Origin: DATARH01 sp035309005
Lineage (GTDB): Bacteria > Pseudomonadota > Alphaproteobacteria > ATCC43930 > CGMCC-115725
Length of the DNA stretch: 64,000 nucleotides
Direction: 5' to 3'
NCBI GenBank assembly: GCA_035309005.1
Contig: DATGFP010000117.1
Location: 1-64,000 of the forward strand
The position numbers and the translations under genes are program-made. The notes beneath the pieces are model-generated. The model did no database searches. It saw nothing but the letters and a program-made list of their open reading frames with translations, and was not told the origin of the DNA. This document shows positions 7,413-14,885 of the stretch, piece after piece; positions within the stretch are counted from its first letter, which is position 1, and every line of letters begins with the position of its first letter.

Positions 7413-8288
7413 ATGCCCACGAGCTTTGCCGTCCAGGACATGACGATCCACCGCATCGTCGAGCAGGAACACGGCTTCACGCCGCTGCGCGAGTTCCTGC
7501 CGACCCTCAGCGACGAGCAGTTCGAGGAAAACCGTTCGTGGCTCGCGCCCTCCGGCTACGACCCCAAGACCGGCAATGTCGTCTTGTGCTTCCAGTCCTA
7601 TGTCGTCAAGACGCCGCACCACAACATCTTGGTCGATGCCTGCATCGGCAACGACAAGACCTTCCCGCTGCGGCCGACCTGGAACGGCAAGAAGGATAGC
7701 AACTGGATGGCGGCGCTGAAGGCCGCCGGCCTTGGGCCGCAGGACATCGATTTCGTCATGTGCACGCATCTCCACGGCGACCATGTCGGGTGGAACACCA
7801 AGCTCGAAAACGGCCGCTGGGTGCCGACCTTCCCAAAGGCGCGCTATCTCTTCTCGAAGAAGGAATTGGACTACTGGAGCGGTGTTCACCAGAAAACCCC
7901 GCTCGACAACATCTCGGAAAGTGTGCTGCCGGTGATCGAAGCCAACCGGGCCGAACTCGTGACCAGCGACCACGAGCTCAACGACCACATCCGCCTGATG
8001 CCGACCCCGGGCCACACGCCAGACCATTTCGCCGTCTGCGCCGGGCGGGGGCGCGACCAGGCGGTCTTCACCGGCGACCTCATCCACTCGCCGATCCAGG
8101 CGCGCTACCCCGAACTCGTCATGCGCGTCGATACCGACCGCGACCAGGCGGTCGCGACTCGGCGGCGTTTCTTCGAGCGCTACTGCGACACCGATACGCT
8201 GTGCTGCACGATGCACTTCCCCTCGCCCTCGGTCGGCCACGTCAAGCCCTGGGGCACCGGCTTCCGCCTCGAATATGTAAAGGACTGA
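7413..8288 (+). CDS. Metallo-beta-lactamase-fold hydrolase
   Basis: 291 residues with a GAGAGGAG ribosome site 7 bases before ATG. Metal-binding motif THLHGDHVG (His119, His121, Asp123, His124), then TPGHTPDH (His201), GD at 221-222 and a late His in the TMHFPSPS segment. This is the full dinuclear zinc set. The length and spacing fit the lactonase/AHL-hydrolase-like branch (AiiA/AttM type), but the substrate cannot be read from sequence. No signal peptide, so cytoplasmic. The next real chromosomal gene after the phage module. Confidence 0.85.
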   Translation: MPTSFAVQDMTIHRIVEQEHGFTPLREFLPTLSDEQFEENRSWLAPSGYDPKTGNVVLCFQSYVVKTPHHNILVDACIGNDKTFPLRPTWNGKKDSNWMAALKAAGLGPQDIDFVMCTHLHGDHVGWNTKLENGRWVPTFPKARYLFSKKELDYWSGVHQKTPLDNISESVLPVIEANRAELVTSDHELNDHIRLMPTPGHTPDHFAVCAGRGRDQAVFTGDLIHSPIQARYPELVMRVDTDRDQAVATRRRFFERYCDTDTLCCTMHFPSPSVGHVKPWGTGFRLEYVKD

Positions 8289-8319
8289 TCCACGACGGAT
8301 GTGGATCGGGCCGGCGCTT

Positions 8320-8460
8320 CTAGGGCAACATCAGGATCGGGAGATACCCGCCGTGGGCGTGCAGATCGGTGTAACCCATACCGCGCGCGACTACCCGCAC
8401 CAGCACCTCGTCGGCCTGCGGCCTCGCCAGCTCGAGTCTGGGGCTCGAACGGCGCCGAGC
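8320..8460 (-). pseudogene. Remnant of the N-terminus of a zinc alcohol dehydrogenase
   Basis: Reading the minus strand into the stop at 8322-8320 gives LELARPQADEVLVRVVARG, then MGYTDLHAHGGYLP. This aligns with the start of medium-chain NAD-dependent alcohol dehydrogenases, where the pattern is DEVLVRVVATGVCHTDLHVRDG. The catalytic-zinc Cys-His pair is replaced by Gly-Tyr, no start codon with ribosome site is visible, and a stop comes after the LP motif, so at most about 46 codons survive. The rest of the 350-residue enzyme is absent. Confidence 0.6.
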
Positions 8461-8476
8461 GCGGGCGCGCGAACCT

Positions 8477-9229
8477 CTAGCTCAGATCTCTAATCACCGC
8501 TTCCACGGCGCCCACACCTATGAAAGCGGTTGCCCTATTACATTTTTGGGAGAGACGTTGCGATCGGCCAGGATGAATCAAGTTCCGAAAGTCACGCGAG
8601 AGATTAGCTGCAGCCCGCGTTGACTCCGATATAAGCGCAGTCGCATGCGCGAATTCGATCAACTCGTGCAGCTCCCATTTCTCCAGAGGCCGACCGATAA
8701 GATTAACTGACTTACCCAATGTTGTCGCGGCCGCCTTCAAGTTAGATTCTGTAGTTTTGTTCTGAAGCGCCCAAAGCAGAAGCGCCTCAACAATCGCGCC
8801 AGCCAAAACTGTCGTGGCTTTCCACTCGCCATTTTGCAATGCTCGGTTAACTTCTCCAAGATCTTGGTGTAAGTCCGCTCGAAGATCGCTGTCAGAAATA
8901 AATGCTGGATCTGTCGTATCTGGCGCCGGCGCCTCGTCCGGGCAAGCGCCCAAAACTTTGTAGAGTGTTCGAAGAGCCTGAATCTCGGTGCCGTTGTATT
9001 GCCGGAAAATTGGCGGCTCGAGGCCGACTTTCAGCTGCTCTTTGGCGGCTACAAGTGCAGCAAAATCGGAGGGTGATAACCGTATTAGCTCGTCAGGTAT
9101 CAAGTCGATTAGTGCAACCAAGCCTTTCACATTGCCGGGGTCGCGAACGGGTGGCGAACCGTGAGAACTTCCCTGCCAACCTTGGAGAGTATCCATAAAT
9201 GAGATTACCGAGCTGGGTGCCACTCGCAT
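8477..9229 (-). CDS. HEPN/DUF4145-like hypothetical protein, atypical composition
   Basis: 250 residues, all helical in appearance, no signal peptide. The C-terminal half (VLAGAIVEALLLWAL..., then AANLSRDFRNLIHPGRSQRL) resembles HEPN or DUF4145-type domains, in which an Arg-x(n)-His pair near the last helix is often RNase-active or marks a toxin/defence protein. The DNA is visibly less GC-rich than its neighbours and uses AT-ending codons, which suggests recent transfer. Start uncertain: ATG 9229 or ATG 9196, neither with a clear ribosome site. It is flanked by the dehydrogenase stub and a 20-bp palindrome. Function unknown. Confidence 0.7.
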   Translation of the reverse strand: MRVAPSSVISFMDTLQGWQGSSHGSPPVRDPGNVKGLVALIDLIPDELIRLSPSDFAALVAAKEQLKVGLEPPIFRQYNGTEIQALRTLYKVLGACPDEAPAPDTTDPAFISDSDLRADLHQDLGEVNRALQNGEWKATTVLAGAIVEALLLWALQNKTTESNLKAAATTLGKSVNLIGRPLEKWELHELIEFAHATALISESTRAAANLSRDFRNLIHPGRSQRLSQKCNRATAFIGVGAVEAVIRDLS

Positions 9230-9265
9230 TGGACGGATCTCAGATGATGTTTGACACCTCTACCA

Positions 9266-9285
9266 CGCTTCGCGGCCGCGAAGCG
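9266..9285. terminator. Perfect 20-bp palindrome downstream of the flavin oxidoreductase gene
   Basis: CGCTTCGCGGCCGCGAAGCG is a perfect palindrome between the stop at 9308 of the luciferase-like gene and the start of the HEPN-like gene. It would form a strong hairpin with a minimal loop, or serve as a dimer binding site. No T-run follows on the minus strand. Terminator is the simplest reading. Confidence 0.45.
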
Positions 9286-9307
9286 GGCGCGCCATGCCCC
9301 ATCCGCC

Positions 9308-10465
9308 CTACTCGGCGGCGCGCTTCTCCGCTTCGTGCTTGTCGAACATTGCCTTGGCCGCCGCCTGGCGCTTGGCGCTGAACTCGGCGCGGTTGTCGCC
9401 GGCCCATTGATAGGAGGCGGCGCGCGGCGCGTTGGCCCGGCTGAAATGCGGCATCACATAGCGGGCGTAGAGCTCGTAGGAGCGCTTGGTCGCCTCCCAA
9501 TCGGCCCAGTTGTGCGCCTGATGCAGGAAGGCGCCAAACGCGCCCTGCTTTGCTTGCAGCCGCTCGATGAGGGCGATTGCGTCGTCCGGCGTGCCGCACA
9601 CGCCATAGTGGTTCTCGACGAACCATTCGAGCGGGTCCTTGCCGGCCGGCACGATGTAGCGCGGCTGGTTGTTGTTGGCGTAGCCGATGTAGCGCTCGAA
9701 GCCCCAGCGGGCGTTCTTGAAGGCCTGCTCGCGGGTCTCGGCGATATGGATCGGGCCGACGAGGCGCAGCTGGTTCGCGTCCATCGTGCGGCCATATTCG
9801 GCCGCGACATCGTTGGCGATCTGCCAGTTCGCCCCGAGCGCCTCGTAGCCGAACGGGTTGGTCGCGGCGACGCAGATCATGCTCAGATCGTACTTGCCGG
9901 CGAGCCGCCCGCCCGACGGCGTGTTCGAGCTGACGACGGCGACCTCGGGATAGGGCTTCGTATAGGGCAGCAGGTGGAGGCGCGCCCCTTCCATCGTGTA
10001 CCAGTCGGTCTTCTCGGTGACGATCTCGCCCTTGAAGAGGCGCAGGATCGCGTCCAGCGCCTCGGCCATGCGGTCGCGCTGGGTCAAGGGGTCGATGCCC
10101 ATCATGATCGCGTCGCCCGCGAGGAGGCCCGGCCCGGCGCCGAACATGACCCGGCCGCGCGTCATGTGGTCCAATTGCACGATGCGGTCGGCGATCATCA
10201 TGGGGTGGTGATAAGGCAGCGAGACGACGCCGGTGCCAAGGCGGATGTGGCGGGTGCGCTCGGCGGCGAAGGCGATGAAGATCTCAGGGCTCGAAATGAT
10301 TTCGTAGCCGGCCGAATGGTGCTCGCCGATCCACGCTTCGTGAAAGGCGAGCTTGTCGAGCCACACCATCAGATCGAGGTCGCGCTCGAGGCACTGCGTC
10401 GGGTCTTCCTCGTTGGGATGGAACGGCGGCAGGAAAATGCCGTGCCGCAGATTGACCTCGCTCAT
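9308..10465 (-). CDS. Luciferase-like (LLM) flavin-dependent monooxygenase
   Basis: 385 residues from ATG 10465, which has GAGAGG 5 bases upstream; the frame is open to 10564 but lacks a start signal there. The TIM-barrel pattern of the bacterial luciferase family is clear: FHEAWIGEHHSAGYE, RLGTGVVSLPYHHP, GRVMFGAGPGLLAGDA, and a typical C-terminal cap. The closest remembered types are limonene-1,2-monooxygenase-like enzymes using FMNH2 and oxygen. The substrate is not inferable. Monocistronic, divergent from the alpha/beta hydrolase at 10652. Confidence 0.88.
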   Translation of the reverse strand: MSEVNLRHGIFLPPFHPNEEDPTQCLERDLDLMVWLDKLAFHEAWIGEHHSAGYEIISSPEIFIAFAAERTRHIRLGTGVVSLPYHHPMMIADRIVQLDHMTRGRVMFGAGPGLLAGDAIMMGIDPLTQRDRMAEALDAILRLFKGEIVTEKTDWYTMEGARLHLLPYTKPYPEVAVVSSNTPSGGRLAGKYDLSMICVAATNPFGYEALGANWQIANDVAAEYGRTMDANQLRLVGPIHIAETREQAFKNARWGFERYIGYANNNQPRYIVPAGKDPLEWFVENHYGVCGTPDDAIALIERLQAKQGAFGAFLHQAHNWADWEATKRSYELYARYVMPHFSRANAPRAASYQWAGDNRAEFSAKRQAAAKAMFDKHEAEKRAAE

Positions 10466-10583
10466 CGCCGCCTCTCGTCCTGGTGATTTATCATTCCGGG
10501 GAATGACAACCTGCCGCGTACCGTAGCGGAGTCGCTCGGCGCCGCAAACATTCGCTTGCCGCATAGCCGCCGCGTCTTCGCAG

Positions 10584-10612
10584 TTGCGGCATCGCGGCCC
10601 CTTTCGTGCTAC
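10584..10612 (+). promoter_or_regulatory. Possible promoter of the alpha/beta hydrolase gene
   Basis: TTGCGG (10584-10589), 17-base spacer, TGCTAC (10607-10612), about 40 bases before ATG 10652. Spacing is ideal but both boxes are weak matches, and GC-rich DNA produces such matches by chance. Confidence 0.35.
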
Positions 10613-10651
10613 AGCCTCACCGCCGACCCGCCAAAGGAGCCCGTTGCCGCC

Positions 10652-11569
10652 ATGAGCCTATCCGCCGAGGAATACCGCGAGCACCTTGCCGCCACGTCGG
10701 TTCGCGCCGGGTTCAGCTTCGACGACCGGATCGTATTGCCGGAAAGCCACGAGTTTCACCTCGGGCGGATGCGCTTCCATTACCTCGACTGGGGCAACAA
10801 GCATCTGCCGTCGATCGTATTCCTGCATGGCGGCGCGCTCAATGCGCATACCTGGGATCTATGCTGCCTCGCCTTGCGCGACGATTACCACTGCGTCGCG
10901 CTCGACCAGCGCGGCCACGGCGACACCGACTGGGCGCACGATCTGGACTATTCGATCGGCTCTCAGATTGCCGACACGCTTGGGTTTGTCGATCATCTGG
11001 GGCTCGACAAGTTCATCCTGGTCGGCATGTCGCTGGGTGCGATCAACTCGCTCGCCTTCGCGATCTCCCATCCCGAGCGCCTCACCAATCTTGTGATCAT
11101 CGATGCTGGCCCCGAGATGCGCCGGCCGGGTTCGTCGCGCATCCGCGACTTCGTCAACGAGGTGCAGGAAACCGTCACGATCGAGGCGATCATCGAGAAG
11201 GCGCTGAAATTCAACCCGCGCCGCGACCCGAAAATCCTGCGCCGCAGCCTGATGCACGCGCTGCGGCAGCAGCCCGATGGGACCTGGCGCTGGAAATATG
11301 ACACCCGCCGCTTCCAGCGGCTCGACCACGAAGCGCACCGCGCCGAGCGCGCCGGCCTCGCCGACGGCCTCCAGCGCATCGCCTGCCCGACGCTGATCGT
11401 ACGCGGCGGCGAGAGCGACGTGTTCCACGAAGAAGACGGCATCCGCCTGGCCGAGCGGCTGCCCGACGGCAGGTTCGTCACGGTGCCGCGCGCCGGCCAC
11501 ACGGTACAGGGCGACAATCCGAAGGATCTCGTCGCCGAATTGCGCCGCTTTCTCGCCGGCGACAATTAG
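10652..11569 (+). CDS. Alpha/beta hydrolase
   Basis: 305 residues from ATG 10652, with AAAGGAG somewhat far upstream (13 bases). FLHGG oxyanion motif at 58-62, nucleophile elbow GMSLGA with Ser127, an acid in the RGGESDVFHEEDG loop and catalytic His283 in RAGHTVQGD. The DQRGHGDTDW motif is typical of epoxide hydrolase, haloperoxidase and C-C hydrolase relatives. The substrate is unknown. An upstream in-frame ATG at 10556 is rejected because it overlaps the proposed promoter. Confidence 0.87.
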   Translation: MSLSAEEYREHLAATSVRAGFSFDDRIVLPESHEFHLGRMRFHYLDWGNKHLPSIVFLHGGALNAHTWDLCCLALRDDYHCVALDQRGHGDTDWAHDLDYSIGSQIADTLGFVDHLGLDKFILVGMSLGAINSLAFAISHPERLTNLVIIDAGPEMRRPGSSRIRDFVNEVQETVTIEAIIEKALKFNPRRDPKILRRSLMHALRQQPDGTWRWKYDTRRFQRLDHEAHRAERAGLADGLQRIACPTLIVRGGESDVFHEEDGIRLAERLPDGRFVTVPRAGHTVQGDNPKDLVAELRRFLAGDN

Positions 11570-11595
11570 CTTCGAGGCTAGCCCCGAGGGCCCGA

Positions 11596-11997
11596 TTAAC
11601 GCTCGCCGCTTGCGGGCTTTGGCATCGCACGGCAATCGGCCACCTCGATCTTCTCGCCGCTTTCGTCGGGGGTGCTGTGGCTGCTCAGAATGGTGCAGCC
11701 GTCGCCGTGTTGATGAAATCCGGTGACGTGAAAAGTGTAGTCCTTCGGGTTGCTGCCATAGGTGATCTCGATCTTGTCACCGACCGCGACCTGCGCCGGC
11801 ACCGCGATCCTGTGGTAGGTGTCGCAGGCTTCGTGGACGAGCCAATCTCGGCACATCGTCAGCGTGCCCGACCCCGGCGTTGTCACCGCCTCGATCGGGC
11901 CCGCGGCGGTCGCCGCGGCGGTCAGCAGCACCAGCGCGACCGCTAGATGAGGCGGCAAGCGCCTGACGGCGCGCCCCTTCGACGAGTGCGGCTTCAC
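11596..11997 (-). CDS. Small exported protein of unknown function
   Basis: 133 residues from GTG 11997, which overlaps the stop of the upstream NHL gene as GTGA, so translation is probably coupled. A basic start and an Ala/Leu/Val core (residues about 15-32) form a signal peptide. The mature part has four cysteines (MCRDW, HEAC, GDGCTI, VADCR), likely two disulfides, and a beta-rich pattern. No family recognised. Pairing with an NHL beta-propeller suggests a shared extracytoplasmic context, but the NHL protein itself has no signal peptide. Confidence 0.7.
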   Translation of the reverse strand: MKPHSSKGRAVRRLPPHLAVALVLLTAAATAAGPIEAVTTPGSGTLTMCRDWLVHEACDTYHRIAVPAQVAVGDKIEITYGSNPKDYTFHVTGFHQHGDGCTILSSHSTPDESGEKIEVADCRAMPKPASGER

Positions 11998-13031
11998 CCT
12001 GGGCGCACCATTTTGCGGATGCGGTGGTTGTTGGTGTCGCCGATATAAATCGCGCCGTCGGGCCCGACGACGGCGCCGTGCGGCCGGTCGAGCCCGGCCG
12101 CAGTCGCCGGCCCGCCGTCGCCGTCACCGCCCTGATGGCCGCCGGCGAGCAGCGTGACGATGCCGCTGCGCTGGTCGATGTGGCGGATCGCGTGGTTTTC
12201 GGTGTCGACGATCAACAGGCTGCCGTCTCGGTCGATCGCCATCTCCTTCGGCGCGTCGAATACCGCCTCCTTTGCTGGCCCACCGTCGCCCGAATAGCCG
12301 CGCGCACCGGTGCCGGCGACCGTCGTGATAATGCCGGTTCTGGGATCGACCGCGCGCAGGCTGCTGCCTTGGCGCTCGAGGATGTAGACCGTGCCGTCGC
12401 GGCCAAGCTTGACCGCGCGCGCGCCAAAGGTCCCGGCAGCCGCCGCCGGACCGCCGTCGCCGCTGTGCTCGGCCTCGCCGGTACCGGCGAAGGTCGCGAT
12501 CTTCCCGGTCGCGAGGTCGACGACGCGGACGCGGTTGTCGGCGACATCGGTGATGTAGAGGTGGCGCTCGCCGGCGTCGAAAGCGAGGCCGTTGGGCTCG
12601 GCGAGCCCGGCCGCCGCCGCCGGCCCGCCGTCGCCGCTATAGGCTGCTTCGCCCGTGCCGGCCAATGTTGTGATGATGCCGGACCGGGCGTCGATGCGGC
12701 GCACCCGCCGGTTTAGCCGGTCGGCGATGTAGATATTGCCGGCGCGGTCGACGACGACCCCGTAGGGTTCGGCGAGCGCCGCTGCGGTCGCCGGTCCGCC
12801 GTCGCCAGCGTACCCCTTGTCGCCGTTGCCGGCGAGCGTGGCGATGACGCCGGTAGCCGCGTCGACCCACCGGATGCGGTTGTTGAAGGTGTCCGAGAAA
12901 TAGAGGTTGCCGGCCGCGTCGAAGGCGATGTCGAAGGGGCCGTTCAACAGCGCCCGCGTCGCCGGTCCACCGTCGCCGGCAAACCCCTTCTCGCCGGTGC
13001 CGACTGCCGTCGTGATGATGAATTCAGCCAT
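11994..13031 (-). CDS. NHL-repeat beta-propeller protein
   Basis: 345 residues made of six NHL-like blades. Each blade carries a GDGGPA turn followed by a hydrophobic strand and an IYIAD/LYFSD-type strand with N(H/R)R(I/V)R, the classic NHL pattern. No signal peptide or catalytic domain, so it is probably a binding scaffold or SMP-30/gluconolactonase-like fold used as a platform. First gene of a two-gene unit with the exported 133-residue protein. Similar all-propeller proteins are usually annotated only by fold. Confidence 0.85.
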   Translation of the reverse strand: MAEFIITTAVGTGEKGFAGDGGPATRALLNGPFDIAFDAAGNLYFSDTFNNRIRWVDAATGVIATLAGNGDKGYAGDGGPATAAALAEPYGVVVDRAGNIYIADRLNRRVRRIDARSGIITTLAGTGEAAYSGDGGPAAAAGLAEPNGLAFDAGERHLYITDVADNRVRVVDLATGKIATFAGTGEAEHSGDGGPAAAAGTFGARAVKLGRDGTVYILERQGSSLRAVDPRTGIITTVAGTGARGYSGDGGPAKEAVFDAPKEMAIDRDGSLLIVDTENHAIRHIDQRSGIVTLLAGGHQGGDGDGGPATAAGLDRPHGAVVGPDGAIYIGDTNNHRIRKMVRPG

Positions 13032-13222
13032 GCGCGCGCGCTCCTCGCCGTTGGCCCAAACATTAAGCCTGCGCGCCCAGGGTGTGAAGAATGCACGAAC
13101 GGCTGGGATGCGCCTCGCGTCGTCGGGGCGACGGAGCCGGGCGTTGTCGCGTCGCTTGCGCCCGCCCGGCCGGTTGGGCCAAATGGGGCCTAAGCTGTAT
13201 GGTTCAAGCGAAGGATCGGGAG

Positions 13223-13723
13223 ATGAGCGACACCAGCAGAAAGCCGCGGCTCGTCGGCATCAACCATGTCGCGATCGAGGTCGGCGACATCGACGCGGCG
13301 CTCGAGTGGTATGGGCGGATCTTCGAGTTCACGCTGCGCGGCAAGGGCGAGCGCAACGCCTTTATCGATCTGGGCGACCAGTTCATCAACATGACGCTGA
13401 CCCACGCCCCCCGTCGCGACGGCGCCGAGCGCCGCAGCGCCGAGCGGCGCGGTGTCGAGCGGCGGGCCGAGCGCCGGCATATCGGCTTTGTCGTCGACGA
13501 CCGCACCTCGGTCAAGGGGCGCGCCGAAGCCGCCGGGGCACGGATGGTCGAGGGTCCATTCCTCGACTTCCTCGACCCGTGGGGCAACCGCATCGAGGTC
13601 ATCGAATATTCCAACATCCAGTTCACCAAGGCCGCCAACGTGCAGCGCGGCATGGGCCTCGCGCTCGACAAGAACGCCAACGCGCGCAAGGAATTGGCCG
13701 AGAAAGGCATGGCGCCCGAATGA
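13223..13723 (+). CDS. VOC (glyoxalase/bleomycin resistance) family protein
   Basis: 166 residues from ATG 13223, with AAGGA 7 bases upstream. Starts with the VOC signature GINHVAIEVGDIDAALEWYG, includes HIGFVVDD, and ends with FLDPWGNRIEVIEY; His, Glu and the two beta-alpha-beta-beta-beta modules fit a metal-dependent lyase or dioxygenase fold. A stretch of four ERR-type units (13421-13477) sits in the loop between the modules. The stop overlaps the next start as ATGA, so it forms an operon with the F420-type oxidoreductase. Confidence 0.85.
   Translation: MSDTSRKPRLVGINHVAIEVGDIDAALEWYGRIFEFTLRGKGERNAFIDLGDQFINMTLTHAPRRDGAERRSAERRGVERRAERRHIGFVVDDRTSVKGRAEAAGARMVEGPFLDFLDPWGNRIEVIEYSNIQFTKAANVQRGMGLALDKNANARKELAEKGMAPE
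13421..13477 (+). repeat. Degenerate tandem repeat coding (A/V)ERR units
   Basis: The segment contains four GAGCGNCG-type copies spaced 12-18 bases apart, encoding AERR, AERR, VERR, AERR inside the VOC loop. All spacings keep frame. It looks like slippage expansion in a surface loop. Confidence 0.65.
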
Positions 13724-14751
13724 GTGCCCAAGGAAGGATGATGCAGCTCAGCCTGATCGTCCGCGGCCAGCATCCGCCGGGCGACATCGCCGGGCATTTG
13801 CGCGACGATCTGGAGCTGGTGCGGCGCGCCGATGCGCTGGGCTTCGACGGCATCGTCAAGGGCTCGCACTACAGCGCGCATCCGTTCGAATATGTGCAGC
13901 AAGTTCCGTTCCTCGCTTATGCGGCGGCGATCGCGCCGAGGCTGCGTCTGATCTGCGGCCTGGTGCTGCTACCGCTGCACAAGCCGCTCGACCTCGCCGA
14001 GCAGCTTGCGACCTTGGACGTCATGTCGGGCGGCAAGTTGGTTTTCGGCTGCGGCATCGGCTACCGCGACGTCGAGTTCAAGGCGTTCGGCGTGCCGCGC
14101 GCCGGCCTCGGGCGCCGCTTCGAGGAATCCCTCGAGGCGATAAAGCGTCTATGGACCGAGGATTTCGTCGACATGAAGGGCTCGCATTTCGAGCTCGACC
14201 ATGCGAACTGCACCGTTAAACCGCTGCAGCAGCCGACCCCGCCCATTTGGATCGGCGCCAATGCCGATGTTGCGATCCGCCGCGCCGCGCGATTGGCCGA
14301 TTGCTGGTACATCAATCCGCACAACACGCTGACGACGATCGAGCGCCAGATGGAGCTCTATAAGCGCACCCTCGACGAATTGGGAAAGCCGTTCCCGGCA
14401 GAGGTGCCGATGCGCCGCGAGGTCTTCGTCGCGCCGACCCGCGCAGAGGCGATTCGCCGCGCGCAGCCCTATCTCGAAGAAAAATACAAGGCCTACCGCG
14501 ACTGGGGGCAAGACAAGGTGATGCCAAAGGGCGACGATTTCGACCACGGCTTCGCCGAACTCCTGGAAGACCGCTTCCTGCTCGGCTCGCCGGCCGAGGT
14601 CGCCGACCAGATGATCCGCCTTAACCGCCGCCTCGGGGTCAACCACATCGTCGCCTCGGTGCATTGGCCGGGCATGCCCAACAGCCTCGCCCTCGACCAA
14701 TTGCAGATCCTCGCCGAAGAAGTCATGCCGCAGGTGCGCGCTGCGGTGTAA
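13720..14751 (+). CDS. LLM-class flavin oxidoreductase, F420-dependent type
   Basis: 343 residues from ATG 13720, overlapping the VOC stop (ATGA); ATG 13738 or 13741 right after AAGGAAGG are alternatives. Luciferase-like TIM barrel: ADALGFDGIVKGSHYS, RLRLICGLVLLPLHKPLDLAEQ, GGKLVFGCGIGYRDVEFKAFGV, and PPIWIGANADVAIRRAARLAD. These are hallmarks of the F420/FMN oxidoreductases often annotated as TIGR03619-like. Coupled to a VOC protein, so both may act on one small-molecule degradation or detoxification step. Confidence 0.88.
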   Translation: MSAQGRMMQLSLIVRGQHPPGDIAGHLRDDLELVRRADALGFDGIVKGSHYSAHPFEYVQQVPFLAYAAAIAPRLRLICGLVLLPLHKPLDLAEQLATLDVMSGGKLVFGCGIGYRDVEFKAFGVPRAGLGRRFEESLEAIKRLWTEDFVDMKGSHFELDHANCTVKPLQQPTPPIWIGANADVAIRRAARLADCWYINPHNTLTTIERQMELYKRTLDELGKPFPAEVPMRREVFVAPTRAEAIRRAQPYLEEKYKAYRDWGQDKVMPKGDDFDHGFAELLEDRFLLGSPAEVADQMIRLNRRLGVNHIVASVHWPGMPNSLALDQLQILAEEVMPQVRAAV

Positions 14752-14885
14752 CCGCGGCGGCATGCCGGGGCCGGCGCCTCGCGTCTCCGTATGGCTGCCA
14801 TCGCCAAAACGCGCGCAGCAATCAAGCAACGCGAGCCCGGTTGCAGGTATTCTCGCTGCCGTCCGCGGCGGGAGCGAAATTGGGG

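Noticed and set aside
9251..10486. 411-codon plus-strand frame opposite the flavin oxidoreductase
   Set aside because: Composition is shadow-like, and the minus strand carries the complete luciferase-like pattern.
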